A stretch of DNA of 46,389 nucleotides from contig NZ_JAHLPM010000023.1 of NCBI RefSeq assembly GCF_018917865.1, positions 1-46,389 of the forward strand. Reading direction: 5' to 3'. Made by a program: the position numbers and the translations under genes. Shown here piece after piece: positions 1 through 7,111 of this stretch. The notes under the pieces were generated by a model that did no database searches, was not told the origin of the DNA, and saw only the letters and a program-made list of their open reading frames with translations. The number at the start of each line of letters is the position of its first letter. Position 1 is the stretch's first letter. Source of the stretch: Tissierella simiarum (GTDB lineage Bacteria; Bacillota; Clostridia; Tissierellales; Tissierellaceae).

Positions 1-2
1 AT

Positions 3-131
3 TTATTTAGCATAATAGACAGAGATTGCGACAGAGACAGAGGTTGTGACGGTATAGGCGATTCATTACTGTTCTTCTTCCTTCTATTAGTAATTTTATT
101 CTGTAGCTGTGGTGGATTCGGTAGATGCTAA
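3..131 (+). CDS. Tiny hydrophobic Cys-tailed protein, copy 1 (5' end outside window)
   Basis: An open frame runs in from the window edge and ends at TAA 129-131, with no start codon inside the window, so the N-terminus is missing. The visible part is an Asp/Arg/Cys-rich stretch followed by GDSLLFFFLLLVILFC and a short Cys/Gly tail (SCGGFGRC). The core closely matches the complete copies at 406-540 and 707-790, so this is the first of three tandem paralogues. The layout, a polar head, one short transmembrane helix and a Cys-containing end, resembles the tiny membrane proteins common in spore formers (YjcZ-like), but I do not recognise the exact family. A weak terminator follows it. Confidence 0.6.
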   Translation, partial: LFSIIDRDCDRDRGCDGIGDSLLFFFLLLVILFCSCGGFGRC

Positions 132-144
132 ACTATTTTACTAG

Positions 145-170
145 TCGTGGCTTGTCCCCGATTTTTTCTT
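145..170 (+). terminator. Short intrinsic terminator after copy 1
   Basis: A CGTGG/CCCCG stem with one T-C mismatch and a CTTGT loop is followed by ATTTTTTCTT. It is a damaged version of the perfect CGGGG/CCCCG hairpins that follow the other two copies. Confidence 0.5.
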
Positions 171-340
171 TGTTATACCATTAAGCTCTTTCTGCTATTC
201 CTTAACAACCTCAAATCTTCTCGATACCTTATTATTAGAGTTCTTTGTTGTCTTAAGTTTTCTTCTAAGCCATGGTCTACGCCGATTTTCTTTTTTTCCA
301 CTTCCTTAAGATAATTTAAAAATAATTTAATTTTAAAGTA

Positions 341-367
341 ACGTATTTTGAGTAGCAGCATATTCTA
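341..367 (+). promoter_or_regulatory. Sigma-K/sigma-E-type promoter of copy 2
   Basis: AC at 341-342, a 16-base spacer, then GCATATTCTA with CATA starting at 359. This matches the mother-cell consensus AC-N16/17-CATANNNTA exactly. The block is homologous to the region in front of copy 3, which supports a real shared promoter. Confidence 0.55.
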
Positions 368-405
368 CTACTGTGACCTAAAAAAATAATTAAGGAGGTA
401 TTATT

Positions 406-540
406 ATGGTTGATAATGAGCGTGGCGGTTTGCTTGGTGGTTTATTTAGAGGCGAAAGTTTTGACGATTCATTGCTGTTCTTCTTTTTGTTATTAGTGAT
501 TATTTTCTGTAACTGTAATGGATTTGGTAAAAGATGCTAG
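406..540 (+). CDS. Tiny hydrophobic Cys-tailed protein, copy 2 (44 aa)
   Basis: ATG at 406 is preceded by AAGGAGG (392-398) at a 7-base spacing, so this is a well-initiated gene despite its size. The 44-residue product has a Gly-rich polar head (residues 1-19), a core DDSLLFFFLLLVIIF (20-34) long enough for a single membrane helix, and a tail CNCNGFGKRC with three cysteines. The frame is identical in layout to copies 1 and 3. The upstream promoter matches the sigma-K/E pattern, so I infer expression in the mother cell during sporulation and a possible coat or spore-membrane role. No function is known to me; the family resembles YjcZ-type tiny transmembrane proteins only in general form. Confidence 0.72.
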   Translation: MVDNERGGLLGGLFRGESFDDSLLFFFLLLVIIFCNCNGFGKRC

Positions 541-553
541 ATCATCACACCAG

Positions 554-578
554 TCGGGGTTTATCCCCGATTTTCTTA
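554..578 (+). terminator. Intrinsic terminator after copy 2
   Basis: A perfect TCGGGG/CCCCGA hairpin with loop TTTAT (560-564) is followed by TTTTCTT. It lies 13 bases after the stop codon. Confidence 0.75.
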
Positions 579-633
579 TTTTTACCTCTTGTTTTTCTTT
601 ACCTTTCTTAAAATAATTTAACTTTAAACATTA

Positions 634-661
634 ACGTTTTATTAACAATTTTCATATTGTG
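634..661 (+). promoter_or_regulatory. Sigma-K/sigma-E-like promoter of copy 3
   Basis: AC at 634-635, a 17-base spacer, then CATATTGTG (653-661), one mismatch from CATANNNTA. The surrounding sequence aligns with the promoter block of copy 2, including the AACGT around the -35. Confidence 0.45.
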
Positions 662-706
662 TAATAGGGTTTTAGGTACCCTATTTCTAATCAGGAGGTG
701 TTTATT

Positions 707-790
707 ATGACTCGCAGAAGACCAGATGATTCTCTATTATTCTTCTTTTTGATATTGGTGTTTATATTCTGTAACTGTGATTTCTTCTAA
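707..790 (+). CDS. Tiny hydrophobic Cys-tailed protein, copy 3 (27 aa)
   Basis: ATG at 707 follows AGGAGG (693-698) at an 8-base spacing. The 27-residue product keeps only the essentials: a basic head MTRRR, PDDSLLFFFLILVFIF as a membrane helix, and the tail CNCDFF. It is the shortest of three tandem paralogues, with the same promoter type and a terminator of the same design. Conservation of DDSLLFFF and of the CNC pair across copies with different heads suggests that the helix and cysteines carry the function. The function is unknown; a sporulation role is inferred from the promoter alone. Confidence 0.68.
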   Translation: MTRRRPDDSLLFFFLILVFIFCNCDFF

Positions 791-804
791 TCCATCATGA
801 TTGA

Positions 805-830
805 ATCGGGGCTTGACCCCGGTTCTTTTA
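805..830 (+). terminator. Intrinsic terminator after copy 3
   Basis: CGGGG (807-811), loop CTTGA, CCCCG (817-821), then TTCTTTTA. It overlaps the last codon of the converging gene at 828-1001. Confidence 0.7.
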
Positions 831-1001
831 TGTCCATCTACCTTTTCCTTTCATCCTTGATATTGCTCCATTTATATACCCTATATATTCCTGTTCTTCA
901 GTATCTCTTGATTTATAACAGCTTTTATATTTAACATACTTCTCACATTTACTATGACAATTGAAATGTCTGTTTTCACAGTACAAGCATGGTGAATTCA
1001 T
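828..1001 (-). CDS. Small Cys/His-rich phage-type protein (57 aa)
   Basis: ATG at 1001 has a strong AGGAGG (1008-1013 on the complement) six bases upstream, so this start is preferred over the longer in-frame reading that opens at 1181. The product begins MNSPCLYCENRH and continues with C-H-x3-C, giving a CxxC...HxxC-H-x3-C pattern typical of small zinc-binding proteins found in clostridial prophages. The C-terminal half is basic and ends MKGKGRWT. It is the last gene of a three-gene minus-strand set with an excisionase-like gene first. Its frame is intact while neighbours are broken. The exact function is unknown. Confidence 0.55.
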   Translation of the reverse strand: MNSPCLYCENRHFNCHSKCEKYVKYKSCYKSRDTEEQEYIGYINGAISRMKGKGRWT

Positions 1002-1011
1002 GGTATTCCTC

Positions 1012-1148
1012 CTATGCTTCTTCTTTCGCCTTCTCTTTCTGCTCCTGGACTTTCTTGTGATGCTCTTCTCTCTTTCTTCTAGCTTTTGTTGGATTTCAAT
1101 TAACTCAAAATCTTTGTTCTTACCTATAAAACCTGCTATAAATTTCAA
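1012..1148 (-). pseudogene. Frameshifted small phage gene downstream of the excisionase-like gene
   Basis: TTG at 1148 overlaps the excisionase stop (TTGA) and has AAGGAG about ten bases upstream inside that gene, a typical coupled start. The first half reads LKFIAGFIGKNKDFELIEIQ and continues as a plausible coiled region. In this frame it then turns into an unnatural Arg/Lys run. A shift near 1080-1090 restores a natural ending, HHKKVQEQKEKAKEEA, with TAG at 1012-1014 overlapping the ribosome site of the next gene. I read this as a roughly 45-residue protein with a one-base deletion. A sequencing error in the A/G-rich stretch would look the same. Function unknown. Confidence 0.45.
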
Positions 1149-1312
1149 ATTATTTCGTCTCCTTTCTGAGTTTTTAGCCATTCAACTAGTTCACTCTTGA
1201 ACATCCTAAATTCACTTCCTACTCGATATGCTGGAAATCCTTCAATCTTAATTAATTCATAAGCCTTAGATCTACTTACTTGAAGGAATTGCTGCATATC
1301 TTTAATTGTCAT
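1145..1312 (-). CDS. Excisionase-like helix-turn-helix protein (55 aa)
   Basis: A 55-residue frame starts at ATG 1312 with AGAGGAA just upstream. The sequence MTIKDMQQFLQVSRSKAYEL, then GFPAYRVGSEFR and ELVEWL, is the classic layout of the MerR/AlpA-like HTH_17 excisionase fold: helix-turn-helix, a beta-hairpin wing with an Arg, and a closing helix with Trp. Such proteins bind attachment-site DNA and steer the integrase toward excision. The integrase sits on the opposite strand nearby. The gene is intact although its partner integrase is broken. A general HTH regulator is the alternative. Confidence 0.7.
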   Translation of the reverse strand: MTIKDMQQFLQVSRSKAYELIKIEGFPAYRVGSEFRMFKSELVEWLKTQKGDEII

Positions 1313-1500
1313 AACTTCCTCTGGTTCTTTATTCTCCTGAAGAAGAACATGCAGAAAATAAATATGACAAAGACGAAGCTGAAATAAAGAATTGAAAAGT
1401 GAAATCCTAGAAAATAGAAAAATTTAAAATCCTAAATCATATATACTCATAATAGTAATTAATGCAACTAGATTTTCTATGCTAAAAGGTGGGAATTGAA

Positions 1501-1581
1501 TTGAAGGAATATACGTGGATAAATGATTATATAATTGGTTTATTTGATATGTATAACACTGAAGATATTTATAAGCTTTAA
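1501..1581 (+). pseudogene. 26-codon stub, possibly the N-terminus of an ImmA/IrrE-type protein
   Basis: TTG at 1501 has AAAGGTGGG about ten bases upstream. The 26-residue product ends NDYIIGLFDMYNTEDIYKL, then TAA 1579-1581. This resembles the opening helix of ImmA/IrrE metallopeptidases, which normally sit just before the integrase in clostridial phages. No HExxH region follows, so if the reading is right the rest of the gene has been deleted. The match is from memory and short, so it is tentative. Confidence 0.3.
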
Positions 1582-1582
1582 T

Positions 1583-2712
1583 ATGTGTGGTCATATTAGA
1601 AAAAGAGGATCTACTTATTCAATAGTAGTTGATATAAGAATAGATCCTGCAATGGGTAAAAGAAAACAAAAATGGTTTAGTGGTTACAAAACACAAGATG
1701 AAGCAGAACAAGCAATGACCAAAATAATTACACAAGTTTATGAAGGAACTTTATTACTCCCTTCAGATATGATTTTAAAAGATTATCTAACAACGTGGAT
1801 AGAAAAAGAAAGAAAAAACTTTCACCTTCATCAGTATCAGGCTATTTAGCAATAATCAATAAACATCTTATACTTTCTTTAGGATATATTAAATTAAAAG
1901 ACATAAAACCCTACATCATAGATAAATATTATGATACTAAGTTGGAGACTTTATCTGGCACTACTGTCTTACATCATCACAGATTACTTAATAAAGCTAT
2001 GGTTGATGCAGTTAAAAAATATCGTCTTATAGCATCTAACCCATTAGATGGAGTGGAAGCTCCCAAGGCTACAAAATATAAAGCAAGTGTTTTGAATACA
2101 GAAGAAATACAATTGCTTTTTAAAGCCTTAGAAGGCAATTTACTCGAAATTCCTATTAAAGTAATGTATTTCCTCAGTTTACGTCGTGGAGAGCTCTTAG
2201 GGCTTAAATGGGAAGACATAGATTATAAAAACAAAACTATTACTATACAAAGAAATTTAATTAGAGGTGGAGATGAAGGAACTGAGTTAATTTTGACAAC
2301 TCCTAAAATAGAAGGAAGTAATAGAACCATAGTTCTATCAGATAATATTATTGATTTACTAAAAGTTCATAATAAAGCACAAGAAAATTAAAGAGAAGCC
2401 AAGGTAAAATATATAAAGATAAAGGATTTATTTTTTGTAATGAAGACGGATCTAATATTAACCTAGCCTCATTTAGTAAAAGATTTGGAGAATTTATAAA
2501 AGAAAGTAATCTTAAACACATAAGACTACATGATTTAAGGCATACCGATGCAACAATGATGCTACCTATCAAAAGTACCTGCCAAAGTTGCATCAGAGAG
2601 ACTAGGGCATTCAAACGTGTCAATAACACTAGACCTATATAGCCATGTCATTGATGAAATGAAACAAGAAGCTACTAATAGAATAGACGATATATTATTT
2701 AATACTAAATAG
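1583..2712 (+). pseudogene. Tyrosine site-specific integrase, three frameshifts
   Basis: Translation in pieces gives a complete phage-type tyrosine recombinase of about 376 residues. It starts MCGHIRKRGSTYSIVVD with an AP2-like arm-binding domain, then the SAM-like core-binding domain, then the catalytic domain. The catalytic residues are still encoded: Arg in LRRGELLGLKW, Lys in TPKIEGSNR, HDLRH, LGHSN and the nucleophile Tyr in LDLYSHV. The reading frame changes near 1808-1822 (A-run), near 2380-2392 (A-run) and near 2560-2575, so no functional protein is made. No good ribosome site is visible at ATG 1583. The gene points toward and ends close to the tRNA-Sec 3' end. Confidence 0.85.
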
Positions 2713-2775
2713 CATTTAGTATATTATTTTCACCCTCATGTTTGCAAAAGCTATTTTAAAAAGATTATATTTGTA

Positions 2776-2807
2776 AAACAAAAAACAAAAAAACAGCCGA
2801 AGCTGTT
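2776..2807 (-). terminator. Terminator of tRNA-Sec
   Basis: On the minus strand AACAGC-TTCG-GCTGTT is followed by a long T-rich run (TTTTTTTGTTTTTTG). It lies ten bases past the tRNA CCA end. The UUCG tetraloop makes this a strong hairpin. Confidence 0.8.
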
Positions 2808-2817
2808 CTATTTACTA

Positions 2818-2914
2818 TGGCGGGAGTATGTGGGAATCGAACCCACCCAAGAAGCTCTTAACCCCTCGCGCTGGTTTTGAAGACCAGAGGACCCACCAGG
2901 ACCCATCTACCCCC
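2818..2914 (-). tRNA. selC: tRNA-Sec (anticodon TCA)
   Basis: The 97-base minus-strand sequence folds as a selenocysteine tRNA. The anticodon stem CTGGT/ACCAG encloses loop CTTCAAA with anticodon TCA (2878-2880), which reads UGA. There is a long variable arm, a T arm GTGGG-TTCGATT-CCCAC, an extended acceptor stem starting GGGGGTA, and an encoded CCA (2818-2820). The rest of the Sec machinery (selB, selA, selD) follows upstream on the same strand. It has its own sigma-A promoter and terminator. A dead tyrosine integrase abuts its 3' end. Confidence 0.93.
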
Positions 2915-2932
2915 ATAATTGCAACAAGAACT

Positions 2933-2961
2933 ATTATACAATATATATTTACTATTTTCAA
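2933..2961 (-). promoter_or_regulatory. Sigma-A promoter of tRNA-Sec
   Basis: On the minus strand TTGAAA, a 17-base spacer and TATAAT, with the -10 about 19 bases before the mature tRNA 5' end. Confidence 0.75.
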
Positions 2962-3039
2962 GTATTTTTATCACAATACCACATTTTTTGACTTTATTTT
3001 AGCTTATTCACAAGCAATACAAATATCATTAAATCACTA

Positions 3040-3729
3040 TTAATTGCCTCTAAAATAATAGCCTACTCCCCACTTAGTTAATATATATTCTGCATGGCTA
3101 GAATCCTTTTCTATTTTTTCTCTTATTCTTCTAATATGAACATCTACCGTACGTAAATCACCATAATATTCATATCCCCATACTAATTTCAAAAGTTCTT
3201 CACGAGTAAAGATTTTACCTGAATTAGAAACTAAAACAAGAAATAAATCAAATTCTTTTCCTGTTAAATTTATATTTTTATCGTTTATTGTCACTTTTCT
3301 TCCTAAAGTATTAATAGTAAAATCTTGAACTGTAAAGACTTGATTACTCATCTCTGTAGTTTTATAATTTATTCTTCTTAGTATAGCCTTTATTCTAGCT
3401 TTTAATTCTAATATATTAAATGGCTTTACCATATAATCATCTGCTCCATACTCTAAAGCCAATATTTTATTTATGTCCTCACTTTTTTTTGTAATAACTA
3501 TGATAGGTACATGAGAAAAATTTCTAATGGATTGACATATATTCAATCCATTAGTATCAGGTAAAACTAATTCTAATATTATTAAATCATACTCTCTTTT
3601 ACTTGTTTTCTCTAAAGATTCCTTCCCCATAAAAGCTACATCAACACTATAACCATCTTGCTCAAGACTGTATTTTAAACCTTTAACAAAAGACTTATCA
3701 TCATCGACAATTAATACTTTTGTATCCAT
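3040..3729 (-). CDS. OmpR/PhoB-family response regulator with Glu at the phospho-acceptor site
   Basis: The 229-residue protein has an N-terminal receiver domain (about 1-120) and a C-terminal winged-helix DNA-binding domain (about 130-229, with RTVDVHIRRIREKI and a GVGYYF wing). The receiver keeps the acidic pocket (VDDD, residues 8-11), the Thr of the IIVIT strand and the Lys of VKPF. The position that should be the phosphorylated Asp is Glu53 (DLIILELVLPD; family DLIILDLMLPD). The codon is GAA at that site. Glu here often mimics the phosphorylated state, so the protein may be constitutively active. No histidine kinase is adjacent. It lies between selB and selC and starts at ATG 3729 with AGGTGA upstream. 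Target genes are not evident. Confidence 0.9.
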   Translation of the reverse strand: MDTKVLIVDDDKSFVKGLKYSLEQDGYSVDVAFMGKESLEKTSKREYDLIILELVLPDTNGLNICQSIRNFSHVPIIVITKKSEDINKILALEYGADDYMVKPFNILELKARIKAILRRINYKTTEMSNQVFTVQDFTINTLGRKVTINDKNINLTGKEFDLFLVLVSNSGKIFTREELLKLVWGYEYYGDLRTVDVHIRRIREKIEKDSSHAEYILTKWGVGYYFRGN

Positions 3730-3756
3730 TAAATCACCTCAAAATAAATAAAGTCT

Positions 3757-5667
3757 TTATTTACTCAATATTCTCTTATCTCCATCTCGTTTCGTAACCT
3801 TAATCTGATCAAAATATTCTAAGAGAGATAAAGCCACTTTTCTATTGGTATTTAATAAATCTCTATATTCTCCTATAGAAATTGGACCATTGTTATGGAT
3901 GTATTTCTCTAACTTGTCTAAAGCAATATCATAATTTTCCTTCAATAAATATATTTCATCACTTAATTTTATAATGTCACCATTGTTTACAATAGAAACA
4001 AAAACTTCCTCTACATCTTCCTTACTCATATTTAACAACTCTAATAATTCTTCTTTCCTAGGTGGCAAAAAAGGATTTTCTTTAAATTTATTAATAATAT
4101 CTTCTTTAATTTTTAGCTGAGAAGAGTTATATTTACTCTCAAATCCCTTTATGCATATGTTTTCCAATCGTTGTTCTAAATCTCCACTGTTAATTAATGA
4201 ATCTATAAAGGCCTCAGCAACCTTTGGTTTAGCATTTTTTAAAAATTTACTTCTTATTTCTTCTTTTCTCATACCATTTCTAAGTGGATATTTATTATGA
4301 TAAAGTTCTAATTCCTTTATAATCTTATCTTTAACTTCATTAAAATATTTCTTATGAATAGTATATAAATCCTTTGTTAGAGGAAATATTACTAATCTAT
4401 CATCTTTAACAAGATGCTCTACTTCTTCTTTAACCTTTTCTTCTAACATAGCTGTAAATACAGCTATGTCTTTAATAGTAGGAAACTCTTTACTTTTATC
4501 TTCAATTATCTTTTCTATAATATCTATTGAATTACCTAATTCTTTTATTTCAAGTTCTTTCAAAGTATCTTTGTCAAATCTTTTCTTTTTCGTTGGATTT
4601 GGTTCTAAAATTTCTCCACCACCAATAGTAAACATAGGCGAATAAAATCTTATTATAAACTTGTCTCTCCTCTTTACAACAATTTCTTCTTCTAATCTAA
4701 GTTGAGCGTATGCTTCCTCTCCAGGATTTAATTCTTCTCTATCTAACAAAACAATACGGCACAAAACTTCTTTTGTTCCTATATAAAGTCTTAATCTTGT
4801 TCTGTTTTCAATGGATCTATTTATACTTTTTAATAGTTTAACTTTTACATCTAACATCATTGTATCCTTCATAGAACTAATAGGAGCTAAAACAGACCCT
4901 CTTTGAGCATCTTCTTTTTTTATTCCCGCTATATTAATAGCCACTCTTTGTCCTCCATAGGCTATATCTGCATCATTATCATGAACTTGCAGTGATCTTA
5001 TTCTTCCTTTTTTATTTCCGGGGAAAATCTGTACTTCATCCCCTACTTTAAAGAATCCTGATAACAAGGTACCTGTAACCACAGTACCAAATCCAGATAT
5101 GGAAAAAACTCGATCTACAGGAAGTCTAGGCATATCATTTATATCTCTATCTTCTATTTGTTCTGTTAAACTATCTATTAGGCTGATTGCCTCATCAATG
5201 CCAGTTCCTCTCGTAGATGAAACTTTTATTATTGGTGAGTTTTCTAGAAAAGTTCCTTTAACTTCATCTTTTATATCTTCTTCTACTAATTCTATCCATT
5301 CCTCGTCTACCAAATCTGATTTAGTTAATACTATAAAGCCCTTTTTAATTCCAAGTAAGTCTAATATAGCTAAATGTTCTAACGTTTGAGGCATGATCCC
5401 TTCATCTGCTGCTATTACTAAAAGTACTATATCTATACCTATAACACCAGCTAACATATTCTTAATAAATTTTTCGTGTCCTGGAACATCAATTATACCT
5501 GCTCTTTTTCCACTAGGTAAGTCAAAGTAAGTAAATCCTAATTCAATAGATATTCCTCTTTCCTGTTCTTCCTTTAATCTATCTGTATTTCTTCCTGTTA
5601 GAGCTCTTATCAATGTGGTTTTCCCATGGTCAATATGACCTGCAGTACCAATAATCACATGCTTCAT
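3757..5667 (-). CDS. selB: Selenocysteine-specific translation elongation factor SelB
   Basis: SelB brings Sec-tRNA-Sec to ribosomes paused at UGA by binding the SECIS hairpin. The 636-residue product starts [18 protein letters not shown], which is the P-loop of an EF-Tu-like GTPase. DVPGHE (G3) and LTKSD (G4) follow, then beta-barrel domains with GFGTVVTGT. The last 250 residues or so form the winged-helix repeats that bind SECIS RNA. The length fits the family. ATG 5667 directly follows the selA stop (TAAATG), and its ribosome site AAAGGAG lies inside the selA end, so the two are translationally coupled. Confidence 0.96.
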   Translation of the reverse strand: MKHVIIGTAGHIDHGKTTLIRALTGRNTDRLKEEQERGISIELGFTYFDLPSGKRAGIIDVPGHEKFIKNMLAGVIGIDIVLLVIAADEGIMPQTLEHLAILDLLGIKKGFIVLTKSDLVDEEWIELVEEDIKDEVKGTFLENSPIIKVSSTRGTGIDEAISLIDSLTEQIEDRDINDMPRLPVDRVFSISGFGTVVTGTLLSGFFKVGDEVQIFPGNKKGRIRSLQVHDNDADIAYGGQRVAINIAGIKKEDAQRGSVLAPISSMKDTMMLDVKVKLLKSINRSIENRTRLRLYIGTKEVLCRIVLLDREELNPGEEAYAQLRLEEEIVVKRRDKFIIRFYSPMFTIGGGEILEPNPTKKKRFDKDTLKELEIKELGNSIDIIEKIIEDKSKEFPTIKDIAVFTAMLEEKVKEEVEHLVKDDRLVIFPLTKDLYTIHKKYFNEVKDKIIKELELYHNKYPLRNGMRKEEIRSKFLKNAKPKVAEAFIDSLINSGDLEQRLENICIKGFESKYNSSQLKIKEDIINKFKENPFLPPRKEELLELLNMSKEDVEEVFVSIVNNGDIIKLSDEIYLLKENYDIALDKLEKYIHNNGPISIGEYRDLLNTNRKVALSLLEYFDQIKVTKRDGDKRILSK

Positions 5668-7092
5668 TTAATGCACTCCTTTAACCTTACTTAAAGTAAA
5701 TCTTAATCCATTTACTATAGTACTAAATTCCTCTTCATTTACTGTCCTTAAATCAATATATACCCTATCTTTATATAATCTAGTTATTATTGGTGTTTCA
5801 TATTTCCTAAGATTATTTTCAAACTCTTGGGTACTTAAGTTATCAAGAGTTATAACTATACATTTTGTAGGTAATTTCTCTAAAGGCAATGATCCACCAC
5901 CAACTTCTGAATAATTATTTTCTACATCTACTTTAAAATTTTCATCTTTAATATTATCTGTAATCTTTCTTAATAACTTATTTGCTTTATTCTCTATTTC
6001 TTCTATACCCATAGTTAACATATTTAATGTTGGAATTTGTTTGACTGCCACAGCTTCATCAAGATAATACCTCAATGTTGCTTCTAAAGCAGAAATAGTG
6101 AATTTATCTACTCTAAAAGCTCTAGTCAATGGGTTTTTTTTCATTGCTTCAATATATTTTCTTTTACCGACTATGATTCCTGCCTGAGGCCCACCTAATA
6201 ATTTATCTCCACTAAAAGTTACAACATCTACACCATTTTTTAAGGATTCTTGTACTGTCGGTTCATATTCTAATCCATATTTAGATAAATCAATCAGCAC
6301 TCCACTTCCTAGATCTTCAACTAGTGGTATGTTATACTTTGTTTTTAATTGATAAAGTTCTTCTGAATCTACAGAAGATGTAAATCCTAATATTCTATAA
6401 TTACTAGTGTGTACCTTTAAAAGAGCAGCTGTATTTTCATTTATAGCATTTTCAAAATCCCAAAGATGAGTTTTATTTGTAGTTCCAACATCAACTAAAG
6501 AAGCCCCACTTTGTTCCATCACTTCAGGTACTCTAAAAGAGCCACCTATTTCTATTAGTTCTCCTCTAGAAACTATAACTTCTTTACCTTTTGCTAAGGT
6601 ACTTAGAACTAGGAGTACTGCTGCAGCATTGTTATTAACCACCATGGCTGCCTCTCCACCAGTAATTTCAATAATTATATCTTCTAAGTGACTATATCTA
6701 GATCCTCTTGTTCCTTTTTCTAAGTCATATTCTAAATTTGAATAGTTAATAGCTATTTCTTTTATATTATTCATTATCTCTTCGTTAATTAAGGAACGGC
6801 CTAAGTTAGTATGTATCACTACTCCGGTACCATTTACTACTCTTCTAAGCTTATATGCATCTTTATCCTTTGATCTATGTTTTATTAAATCTTCAATTAC
6901 TTCGATCCTTTCTATTATTTCTTCTTCAGTTACTTCTTTATTTTTAATACAAGTTCTTAATAAGTCTATCTCTTCTCTTATTGAATCTACTACAATTTTT
7001 CTTGGCATATAAGTCAAGAGTTCTCTTATATTTTCCTTGTCTAATAGTTCATCTACTTTAGGTATTAAGGTGAATAAATTTTTTTGAGCCAT
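5668..7092 (-). CDS. selA: L-seryl-tRNA(Sec) selenium transferase SelA
   Basis: SelA is the PLP enzyme that converts seryl-tRNA-Sec to selenocysteyl-tRNA-Sec using selenophosphate. The 474-residue sequence has the fold-type-I PLP layout. TNLGRSLI and VNNNAAAVLLVL lie in the N-terminal half, and the Schiff-base lysine is in SGDKLLGGPQAG near residue 290. The length is typical. It sits between selD (upstream) and selB (downstream, zero spacing), in a selD-selA-selB order that matches the order of the pathway. Confidence 0.96.
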   Translation of the reverse strand: MAQKNLFTLIPKVDELLDKENIRELLTYMPRKIVVDSIREEIDLLRTCIKNKEVTEEEIIERIEVIEDLIKHRSKDKDAYKLRRVVNGTGVVIHTNLGRSLINEEIMNNIKEIAINYSNLEYDLEKGTRGSRYSHLEDIIIEITGGEAAMVVNNNAAAVLLVLSTLAKGKEVIVSRGELIEIGGSFRVPEVMEQSGASLVDVGTTNKTHLWDFENAINENTAALLKVHTSNYRILGFTSSVDSEELYQLKTKYNIPLVEDLGSGVLIDLSKYGLEYEPTVQESLKNGVDVVTFSGDKLLGGPQAGIIVGKRKYIEAMKKNPLTRAFRVDKFTISALEATLRYYLDEAVAVKQIPTLNMLTMGIEEIENKANKLLRKITDNIKDENFKVDVENNYSEVGGGSLPLEKLPTKCIVITLDNLSTQEFENNLRKYETPIITRLYKDRVYIDLRTVNEEEFSTIVNGLRFTLSKVKGVH

Positions 7093-7111
7093 ATAATCCC
7101 TTCCTTATCTA

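Larger units (their letters stand above)
828..2712. mobile_element. Remnant of an integrated element next to tRNA-Sec
   Basis: The segment holds an excisionase-like gene, two small phage-type genes on the minus strand, an ImmA-like stub and a tyrosine integrase on the plus strand. The integrase ends about 105 bases from the 3' end of tRNA-Sec, the usual arrangement for an element that entered at a tRNA 3' end. The integrase has three frameshifts and one minus-strand gene has one, so the element is dead. I see no second copy of the tRNA 3' end within the window, so the outer boundary is not fixed; it may have been lost. Confidence 0.6.

Noticed and set aside
173-361. Minus-strand frame of 62 residues between the first two mini-genes
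   Set aside because: No ribosome site, and it overlaps the promoter block that is conserved in front of copies 2 and 3.
961-1200. Plus-strand hydrophobic frame opposite the excisionase-like operon
   Set aside because: It is the antisense of a Lys/Arg/Glu-rich coding stretch, which always gives Phe/Leu-rich frames, and it has no ribosome site.
1315-1395. Plus-strand fragment ending PEEEHAENKYDKDEAEIKN with TGA 1393-1395
   Set aside because: It looks like the tail of a lost gene of the element, possibly a repressor, but it has no start or recognisable domain, so it was not listed as a feature.
2348-2629. Minus-strand frame across the integrase
   Set aside because: Shadow of the broken integrase coding sequence; no ribosome site.
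2828-3043. Plus-strand frame of 71 residues
   Set aside because: It lies across tRNA-Sec in antisense; the start is inside the tRNA.
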